DNA of 7,887 bases from the NCBI GenBank assembly GCA_016297585.1, contig JAEDGJ010000117.1, forward strand, positions 1-7,887, written 5' to 3'. Numbering within the stretch: the first letter of the stretch is position 1; every line of letters begins with the position of its first letter. The notes under the pieces were generated by a model that made no database searches, was not told where the DNA came from, and saw only the letters and a list, made by a program, of their open reading frames with translations. Origin of the DNA: Clostridiaceae bacterium. Lineage in GTDB: Bacteria > Bacillota > Clostridia > Oscillospirales > QAMX01. Made by a program: the position numbers and the translations under genes. This document shows, piece after piece, positions 1 to 4,103 of the stretch.

Positions 1-79
1 CCATAATATCCACAATCGAGGCTTCCCGCCCATCTTTCAATAGGACCTCATCATATTCGTGAATTTCACTCTTTTTCAT
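1..79 (-). CDS. Partial small protein, C-terminal module of the 479-853 paralog
   Basis: An open frame starts at ATG 79-77, is preceded by GGGAG about ten bases upstream, and runs off the left edge after 26 codons. Its start, MKKSEIHEYDEVLLKDGREA, matches residues 66-82 of the 124-residue protein at 479-853 closely (HEYDxVLLKDGREA shared). The function is unknown. The module is a short, charged, probably beta-rich unit that I recognise as recurring in Firmicutes but cannot name. The ATG may be accidental: in the intact paralog this module is the second half of a longer protein, and here a one-base shift separates it from the remains of the first half. It may therefore be a working single-module gene or a fragment of a pseudogene. 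Confidence 0.45.
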   Translation of the reverse strand, partial: MKKSEIHEYDEVLLKDGREASIVDIM

Positions 80-119
80 CGTCAGCTTTCTCCCGATGCC
101 CTCCAGAACTGCCGCCGTC
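9..119 (-). repeat. Diverged duplicate segment, copy 1 (pairs with 594-703)
   Basis: The segment aligns with 594-703 in the same orientation at an offset of 585, changing to 584 after a single-base indel near 65-68. Stretches such as CTTCCCGCCCAT and ATCATATTCGTG are identical. The copies have diverged by roughly a fifth of their bases, so this is an old duplication and not an assembly artefact. Confidence 0.6.
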
Positions 120-140
120 TGTCCGCGGCCTGCCGGATTG

Positions 141-350
141 TTATTCTTCGTCGTTATCGATCCCCTGCTGCATACCGCCGATACAACGCATCACATATTC
201 TTTCAGGGCCGCGTTCGTTGTTATGCCTTTCTTCAAACAGTAGTCTCGAAACGCTTCGGCTTGCTCCTTTTTCACCTTACATCCCAGTGTCGCCATATGT
301 TCTGCAATATATTTATTGGATGCTCTCTTCTGCGCATCGCTTACGCTCAC
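141..350 (-). CDS. Small ribbon-helix-helix-like protein, 69 aa
   Basis: A GTG start at 350-348 has an excellent GGAGG at 362-358, seven bases upstream, which decides the start. The protein opens with SVSDAQKRASNKYIAEH, then a short strand-like stretch (about residues 23-27, GCKVK) followed by two predicted helices (28-40 and 45-58). This resembles small Arc/MetJ-like proteins of Firmicutes mobile elements, which commonly begin with an AQxxAxxKY-type helix before the DNA-binding strand. A DNA-binding, possibly autoregulatory or antitoxin-like role is inference; no toxin partner is visible. The acidic tail (DNDEE) ends at the TAA at 143-141, directly against the remains of the degraded paralog. 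Its leader contains three evenly spaced TTCSGAA palindromes (385-453). Confidence 0.65.
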   Translation of the reverse strand: MSVSDAQKRASNKYIAEHMATLGCKVKKEQAEAFRDYCLKKGITTNAALKEYVMRCIGGMQQGIDNDEE

Positions 351-384
351 GGTATCGCCTCCATCGTTTTATTTGGAATTTACA

Positions 385-453
385 TTCCGAACCGCATATT
401 TCAGCCTTTTCTCTGTTCGGAAGGCTCCTTTCTGCATAGACACCGGTTCCGAA
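385..453. promoter_or_regulatory. Three TTCSGAA palindromes at exact 31-bp spacing, possible operator array
   Basis: TTCCGAA lies at 385-391, TTCGGAA at 416-422 and TTCCGAA at 447-453. Each is a TTC-S-GAA palindrome, and start-to-start spacing is 31 bp both times, close to three helical turns. The second and third share a 9-base context, GTTC(G/C)GAAG. A further small inverted repeat, GGAAT/ATTCC with a four-base gap (375-388), overlaps the first site. The array fills the gap between the two-module gene and the GTG start of the ribbon-helix-helix-like gene. Binding by that protein is a guess. One other TTCGGAA occurs in the window, at 1896-1902. Confidence 0.35.
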
Positions 454-478
454 GCACTCCCCTGCACCCTACACACCT

Positions 479-853
479 TCATTCTTCTGAACTCCAAATA
501 ATACATTCAATGTCGTCCAGAGACACATCAATGGTTTCCCAATCTGCGGGAGATGAACCGACATCCGCAAGAAAATGGGACTCGTCAAAAACCTCCACAA
601 TGGCGGCTTCCCGCCCATCCTTCAGCAGAACGTTATCATATTCGTGTATTTTCTCTTTTATATCGTCGACGATCTCCCAATACCCGCCGGGGCTGCTGCC
701 GTCCAACGGCGCAGGATGTGTCATGGAATATAAATTATCTTCTCCGCTGTCATCCATGACGCGGTACATTCCGTCTTCCACGACCGCCTCGTAGATCTTC
801 CCGTCTGTCAGACGGTCTATGCCGAATGACTCTCCGATATAACGAAGCTTCAT
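479..853 (-). CDS. Two-module small acidic protein of unknown function, 124 aa
   Basis: The frame is open back to 955, but ATG 853-851 is the preferred start. It has a GGGGGGAG tract about eight bases upstream, and a consensus promoter at 926-955 would overlap the longer version. Residues 1-63 (MKLRYIGES, then YRVMDDSGEDNLYS, then LDGSSPGGYWEIV) form a short, probably SH3-like beta module. Residues 66-120 (IHEYDNVLLKDGREAAIVEV, then SSPADWETIDV, then DDIECI) form a second module. Both recall small Firmicutes proteins often found alone beside mobile elements or toxin loci. No signal peptide or membrane segment is seen, so it is probably cytosolic. An immunity-protein role is possible, but no toxin is in the window. 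The second module is duplicated at 1-79. Confidence 0.7.
   Translation of the reverse strand: MKLRYIGESFGIDRLTDGKIYEAVVEDGMYRVMDDSGEDNLYSMTHPAPLDGSSPGGYWEIVDDIKEKIHEYDNVLLKDGREAAIVEVFDESHFLADVGSSPADWETIDVSLDDIECIIWSSEE
594..703 (-). repeat. Diverged duplicate segment, copy 2 (pairs with 9-119)
   Basis: This is the intact counterpart of the copy at 9-119. It encodes the end of module one, the seam and the start of module two (DGSSPGGYWEIVDD through LLKDGREAAIVEV). Here the frame is unbroken across the seam. Confidence 0.6.
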
Positions 854-925
854 ACTTTTTTTCTCTCCCCCCAGTATTCCATCATGCCCGAACTCCGTTT
901 TTCCGGCTCTCCTGCCCGCATTCAC

Positions 926-955
926 ATTGTACGCCATCTTCCGCGCCTTTGTCAA
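926..955 (-). promoter_or_regulatory. Consensus sigma-A promoter for the accessory block
   Basis: On the minus strand a perfect -35 TTGACA (955-950) is followed by an 18-base spacer and a -10 TACAAT (931-926, five of six matches to TATAAT). Transcription would begin near 919 and give a leader of about 65 bases before ATG 853, which has its own ribosome binding site. The site lies between the divergent accessory block and the deacetylase gene. No equally good plus-strand promoter for the deacetylase is visible; a TATATT at 1045-1050 has no convincing -35. Confidence 0.7.
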
Positions 956-1073
956 GGCTGCCTTTGCCGCGCTTTTTTATCGTACTCTGCCGCCCAGCCC
1001 GTACCCCGTCCCCTCTCCGGTGCATGTACCGCCTCTGCCGCGCATATATTGGCGCAGGAGGTGTTTTTCCCCT

Positions 1074-1847
1074 ATGAAACTGCTCAAAAACCGCCGTCTT
1101 TCGCGCGCCGCCGTCCGCGGCGGTCTGTATGCCGCCGTTTTCGCGCTCTGCGTCATCCTGTCCGTGCTGATCGGAGACACGGCCGTCCTTCCCGCCGCCG
1201 CCGCGCGCGACCTGCCCATCTACTCCGTCGACCGCCCGAATAAGGTCGTCTCCCTCACGTTCGACGCCGCGTGGGGCAACGAGGACACGCAGCAGCTCAT
1301 CGACATCCTCGGCCGCTACAACATCCGCGCCACCTTTTTCGTCGTCGGCGAGTGGGTCGACAAGTACCCCGAATCCGTCCGGGCGCTCTCCGACGCCGGA
1401 CACGAGATCATGAACCACTCCGATACCCACCCGCATATGACGCAGCTCTCCCGGGAAAAGATGATCGCCGAGGTCACCGCCTGCGACGACAAGCTCGAAG
1501 CCGTCACCGGCGTGCGCCCCATCCTCTTCCGCCCGCCCTACGGCGACTACGACAACGCCGTCGTCTCCACCCTGCGCGAGCTCGGGCATTATACGATCCA
1601 ATGGGATGTGGATAGCCTCGACTGGAAGAACCCCACGCCGGAGGCCATCTGCGAGCGCGTCCTCTCCCGCGCGCGGGAGGGGTCGATCATCCTGTTCCAC
1701 AACGCCGCGAAGAATACGCCCGCCGCCCTGCCCTCCGTCATCGAGGGGCTGATCGCCAAAGGCTATTCCTTCCTGCCCGTCTCCGAGCTGATCTACCGGG
1801 AAAACTTCACGGTCAACCACGAGGGCCGCCAGATCGCGGGCTCCTGA
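1074..1847 (+). CDS. Membrane-anchored polysaccharide deacetylase (NodB domain, PdaB-like), 257 aa
   Basis: ATG 1074 was chosen because AGGAGGTG ends 11 bases upstream and is followed by a basic start (MKLLKNRRLSR) and one hydrophobic segment (about 18-35). That gives a signal anchor with the enzyme outside the membrane. The NodB domain spans about 57-240. Motif 1 is TFDAAWGNED (62-71), motif 2 HSDTH (115-119), motif 3 RPPYGDYD (153-160), motif 4 DVDSLDWK (178-185) and motif 5 ILFH with His209. The family removes N-acetyl or O-acetyl groups from peptidoglycan or other polysaccharides using a metal held by Asp-His-His. As in PdaB-type sporulation proteins, the second Asp of the usual TFDDG is replaced (Ala65), so activity may differ from classical deacetylases. 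A cortex or cell-wall role is inferred. It stands alone on the plus strand and converges on the GNAT gene. Confidence 0.9.
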   Translation: MKLLKNRRLSRAAVRGGLYAAVFALCVILSVLIGDTAVLPAAAARDLPIYSVDRPNKVVSLTFDAAWGNEDTQQLIDILGRYNIRATFFVVGEWVDKYPESVRALSDAGHEIMNHSDTHPHMTQLSREKMIAEVTACDDKLEAVTGVRPILFRPPYGDYDNAVVSTLRELGHYTIQWDVDSLDWKNPTPEAICERVLSRAREGSIILFHNAAKNTPAALPSVIEGLIAKGYSFLPVSELIYRENFTVNHEGRQIAGS

Positions 1848-1869
1848 ACCGTGCCAGTTTGCAAACAAC

Positions 1870-1918
1870 GCGGCGGGGAAAGGTCTCCCATCATATTCGG
1901 AAAACCTTACCCCGCCGC
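1870..1918. terminator. GC-rich hairpin between convergent genes, probable bidirectional terminator
   Basis: GCGGCGGGG (1870-1878) pairs perfectly with CCCCGCCGC (1910-1918). After an A/A mismatch, AAGG (1880-1883) pairs with CCTT (1905-1908), leaving a 21-base loop. It sits between the stops of the deacetylase (1847) and the GNAT gene (1931). Neither side has a long U tract; the minus-strand side reads GTTGTTTG, so termination may be imperfect. Confidence 0.55.
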
Positions 1919-1930
1919 CGATATGGTTTG

Positions 1931-2419
1931 TCAGATCAGATCGCTGTAAATGCCCGGAGAGGAGCCTTCGATCACGGTCGCGCCGCAGACCTTGCGGTAA
2001 TAGTCCACCGGGCCCGCGCTGCCGATGATCGCGTAGCCGTAGCCGTCCTCGCGCATCGCGCGGAGGCAGCGCAGCAGCAGCACCGTGCCGATTCCGGCGT
2101 GCCGCTCGGTCTCGAGGACGCCCGTCGGCCCGAAAAAGCCGCGCGCCGTCGCGTCGTAGGCCGCGAATCCGAGGATCTCGCCGCCGCGTCCGCCGCCGTC
2201 GCACTCCCGGACGGCGGCAAACAGCCCGCCCGGCACCCGCGCGATGGCGGAGCAGGCTTCATAGGCCCAGCCCTCGCTGAAATTTGCCTGTATGAACCGG
2301 AAAACCTTGCCGTAATCCGGCGTCATCACCCGCTTGATCGCAATCCCCGCGTCCTTCAGCGCGCGCTCCCGCGCCGAAGCGTCCGGCAGGTCATAAAGCT
2401 TTACCAGCATATCCGGCAT
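1931..2419 (-). CDS. GNAT-family N-acetyltransferase, 162 aa
   Basis: The protein has the GNAT acetyl-CoA fold. Strand beta-4 is EILGFAAY (81-88). Motif A is VLETERHAGIG (101-111), with the R-x-x-G-x-G pyrophosphate loop at 106-111 and the following helix GTVLLLRCLRAM. Motif B is YAIIGSAGPVDYYRKVCGA (129-147), the usual family ending. Length is typical of a single GNAT domain. Start is ATG 2419, with AAAGGAG about 12 bases upstream; ATG 2410 is a possible alternative. It begins 21 bases after the anti-sigma stop, so it is very probably the third gene of the sigma operon. The substrate cannot be read from sequence: a small molecule, a protein N-terminus or a cell-wall precursor are all possible. 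Confidence 0.85.
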   Translation of the reverse strand: MPDMLVKLYDLPDASARERALKDAGIAIKRVMTPDYGKVFRFIQANFSEGWAYEACSAIARVPGGLFAAVRECDGGGRGGEILGFAAYDATARGFFGPTGVLETERHAGIGTVLLLRCLRAMREDGYGYAIIGSAGPVDYYRKVCGATVIEGSSPGIYSDLI

Positions 2420-2440
2420 TCGCTTTTTCCACTCCTTTTT

Positions 2441-3346
2441 TCACGCGCCCTGCGGCACGATCATGATCAGCAGCCCGTTTTCCGCGTCCGCCGTCAGCTT
2501 CGGATAGACCTCCGGATCGTCGCAGTAGTAGCTGCTGTGGATGAGCGTCTCGCCGAGGATCTCCTCCTCGCGCTCCTTCGATACGATCGCGCAGAGAATC
2601 GTCACGAGCTCGTTGTTGTATTCCTGATCGGCATACATCGCGCTTTCCTCAAACTCCAGCGGGATCGTCTCCGTCTTGACAACGCTGACAAACGCGTACG
2701 GCTCCGTCACGGGCAGCTCGGGGATCATCTTCTCCGCTTCCTCCCGCAGAGCGCGAAGCTCCTCGCTGACGTCCTCCGCGCCGGTCTCCTTCGGGTCCGT
2801 CGAAACGCCGGCCGCCGTATCGGCTGCCGCCATCGTTGCCGCCGTCGTCTGCACAGCGCCCGCCGTCGTCTGCGCAGCCGTCGTCTGGGGCAGCGCGCCG
2901 GCCGCCGTGGCGCCCGCGACCGTCGTCTTCAGACTGTAGGACATGACGTTTTCCTGATCCTGCGTCGAATCCTCATCGATTTTTGCCAGCTCCATCGCAG
3001 GCGCGGACGACGCTCCCCCCATTGCGGAGCCGAGCGAGGCGCCCAGAACGGTTCCCACGAGCAGCACCACCGCGGCAGCCGCGGCAAGGGCGGGATTTCT
3101 GCGCAGCCAGGGCATAATTCCCCGCTTTTCGCGCCGGTACGCCGTCATGATTTTCGAATGCAGTCCCCCCGGCACGGGCTCGTCGGCAAGCGACTGCACC
3201 GCCTCCTGCAGCTTCAGCATCTCCCGCAGGTAATCCGCGCAGTCCGGGCAGTGCATACAATGCTCCCGCAGCGCCGCGACGTCCTCGTCCGGCAGCTCTC
3301 CGTCGATAAAGCTCTGAATTTCGTCCTTCCTGATATCACACGACAT
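2441..3346 (-). CDS. Transmembrane anti-sigma factor with zinc-finger (ZAS) domain, 301 aa
   Basis: Residues 1-45 form a zinc-binding anti-sigma domain. It has the H-x3-C-x2-C signature (His29, Cys33, Cys36) after IQSFIDGELP, which in this family wraps the sigma factor and keeps it inactive. A hydrophobic segment (about 84-106, ending in a Gly/Ser/Ala stretch) spans the membrane. A Thr/Ala-rich linker (about 141-180, three QTTA units) leads to an extracytoplasmic domain (about 195-301) that I do not recognise. GTG 3352 is open but lies too close to the GGAGG (3360-3356). ATG 3346 sits nine bases from it, so ATG is chosen. The Shine-Dalgarno and spacer overlap the end of the sigma gene, which suggests coupled translation and balanced amounts of the two proteins. 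The signal sensed is unknown. Confidence 0.85.
   Translation of the reverse strand: MSCDIRKDEIQSFIDGELPDEDVAALREHCMHCPDCADYLREMLKLQEAVQSLADEPVPGGLHSKIMTAYRREKRGIMPWLRRNPALAAAAAVVLLVGTVLGASLGSAMGGASSAPAMELAKIDEDSTQDQENVMSYSLKTTVAGATAAGALPQTTAAQTTAGAVQTTAATMAAADTAAGVSTDPKETGAEDVSEELRALREEAEKMIPELPVTEPYAFVSVVKTETIPLEFEESAMYADQEYNNELVTILCAIVSKEREEEILGETLIHSSYYCDDPEVYPKLTADAENGLLIMIVPQGA
2841..2887 (-). repeat. In-frame QTTA-coding micro-repeat in the anti-sigma linker
   Basis: The 11-mer GCCGTCGTCTG occurs three times on the plus strand (2841-2851, 2862-2872, 2877-2887). The spacings, 21 and 15 bases, are both multiples of three. On the coding strand each encodes QTTA inside the Thr/Ala-rich periplasm-side linker. 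Such a repeat can change length without breaking the frame. Confidence 0.7.
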
Positions 3347-3352
3347 ACACAC

Positions 3353-3976
3353 TCACCTCCCCGCGCGTCCGATATCCGCATTCGATATCTTTGACGCTTT
3401 CCGCGCGGATTTGTTCCCTCCGTCGCGCAATATCGCGGCAAGCTTATCCCGCGCGCGGAAAAGTCTCGACTTCACGGTGCCCTCGCTCAGCTGCAGCACC
3501 CCGGCGATCTCCTCATAGGACAGCCCCGTGATGTCGCGCAGCACGACGACCTTCCGGTGCTCCGGGGACAGCTTTTCGAGCGCGCCCGCGATCTCCTCCC
3601 GCAGCTCCGTGCGCTCATACAGCGGCTCCGGCGCATAGGACTCGTCCGGCATCTCCAGCTCGGTCTCGCCGCCGTCGCCGTCCGTCTGCACGAGCGCCGC
3701 TTCCGGATGCCGCGCTTTTTTGCGCGTCATATCCACACAGACGTTGAGCGTGATCTGATAGACCCAGGTCGACAGCCTCGCGTCCTCGCGGAAATGGCGG
3801 ATCCCGCGGTAGACGCGCAGAAACACCTCCTGGGCGGCATCCTGAGCGTCATGGGTATTTCCAAGCTGCCGGAGCGCCAGATGGTAGATGCTTTTCTCGT
3901 ATTGACTGACAAATTCTTCAAATGCCGCGTCGTCTCCCTTCTGAAGACGGGCTACGAGCTGATCCACGCTTTTCAT
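3353..3976 (-). CDS. ECF-type RNA polymerase sigma factor, 207 aa
   Basis: Region 2 covers about 22-90. DAQDAAQEVFLRVYRGI (43-59) is the core-binding helix, and STWVYQITLNVCVDMTRK (69-86) is the -10 recognition part. A variable acidic linker (about 95-125) leads to region 4 (136-180: LSPEHRKVVVLRDITGLSYEEIAGVLQLSEGTVKSRLFRAR in segments), whose helix-turn-helix contacts the -35. No region 1 or 3 is present, as usual for ECF (SigW/SigE-like) factors. The start at ATG 3976 follows GAAAGGGAGGG directly, with a rather short spacing. The stop is seven bases before the anti-sigma ATG. The family usually activates its own operon, but I see no clear ECF promoter motif upstream. The basic tail after 185 (NKSARKASK) is a small extension. 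Confidence 0.92.
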   Translation of the reverse strand: MKSVDQLVARLQKGDDAAFEEFVSQYEKSIYHLALRQLGNTHDAQDAAQEVFLRVYRGIRHFREDARLSTWVYQITLNVCVDMTRKKARHPEAALVQTDGDGGETELEMPDESYAPEPLYERTELREEIAGALEKLSPEHRKVVVLRDITGLSYEEIAGVLQLSEGTVKSRLFRARDKLAAILRDGGNKSARKASKISNADIGRAGR

Positions 3977-4025
3977 CCCTCCCTTTCCTATATAAAGAAA
4001 GGCGTCTTTCCTTTGATAACAAAGG
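3977..4025 (-). promoter_or_regulatory. Leader of the sigma operon with mutually exclusive hairpins reaching the ribosome binding site
   Basis: In minus-strand order, CCTTTG (4025-4020) pairs with CAAAGG (4015-4010) across a four-base loop. The overlapping GAAAG (4010-4006) pairs with CTTTC (4001-3997) across another four-base loop. The overlapping CCTTTC (4002-3997) pairs with GAAAGG (3987-3982) across nine bases, and that last arm abuts the Shine-Dalgarno of the sigma gene. Neighbouring pairings compete for the same bases, which could switch translation on or off. The segments are purine/pyrimidine-rich, so some of this may be low-complexity coincidence. A TATATA at 3989-3994 could be a -10 that would leave the hairpins untranscribed. 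Confidence 0.3.
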
Positions 4026-4071
4026 GACCCTCTTTTTTCGGGTATTTCACCCCTCCAAAAAGGGTCCCTTT
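4021..4071 (-). terminator. Long hairpin downstream of uxaC, probable terminator
   Basis: AAAGGGACCCT (4021-4031) pairs perfectly with AGGGTCCCTTT (4061-4071). On the minus-strand RNA a G-U pair and three A-U pairs extend the stem to about 15 pairs, and a small inner stem (4040-4043 with 4049-4052) closes the loop. It begins about 33 bases after the uxaC stop and is followed on the minus strand by TTTGTTATC. The fit is a terminator separating uxaC from the sigma operon. Each arm is itself almost palindromic (AGGG-N-CCCT), so a protein-binding operator is an alternative. Confidence 0.6.
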
Positions 4072-4103
4072 TGATTCAGACGGCGTTTCCCGCCCGTTTA
4101 TTT

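Larger units (their letters stand above)
1..139 (-). pseudogene. Degraded, 5'-truncated copy of the two-module gene at 479-853
   Basis: Reading minus, about 119-68 in one frame encodes TDGGSSGGHREKADDEKE and then a stop. This aligns with LDGSSPGGYWEIVDDIKE of the intact paralog, with an acidic DD and KE at the same places. Downstream the homology continues one frame over (HEYDEVLLKDGREA). An extra base near 65-68, relative to the paralog, makes the TGA. Hand alignment gives about 75% base identity over 119-69 and about 83% over 67-9. The N-terminal 45 or so residues of the module are absent; the stop of the 69-residue gene at 141 sits where they would join. The rest of the copy lies outside the window, so its far end cannot be judged. 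Confidence 0.55.

Noticed and set aside
854..955. A 34-residue N-terminal extension of the two-module protein
   Set aside because: The frame is open, but the extension overlaps the TTGACA/TACAAT promoter, while ATG 853 has a strong ribosome binding site and begins at the conserved MKLRYIG.
949..980. A plus-strand promoter TTGTCA with TTTTAT
   Set aside because: The spacing is about 20 bases, too long for a standard promoter, and the same bases form the far better minus-strand promoter.
1021..1050. A sporulation-type (sigma-G or sigma-E) promoter for the deacetylase, TGCATG with CATATATT
   Set aside because: The upstream hexamer fits sigma-G, but the downstream element matches neither consensus well. 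It is not strong enough to report as a site.
927..1073. A 49-residue N-terminal extension of the deacetylase
   Set aside because: AGGAGGTG precedes ATG 1074 at good distance, and the shorter protein starts with a normal signal anchor; the extension is a Pro/Arg-rich stretch without a start signal.
882..2204. A 440-codon open frame on the minus strand
   Set aside because: It crosses the deacetylase, the convergent hairpin and half the GNAT gene, and consists of low-complexity Arg/Gly/Asp sequence.
1859..3394. A 511-codon open frame on the plus strand
   Set aside because: It runs antisense to the GNAT and anti-sigma genes, is extremely rich in Arg, His and Leu, and has no recognisable motif. 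This is the usual effect of GC-rich third positions on the opposite strand.
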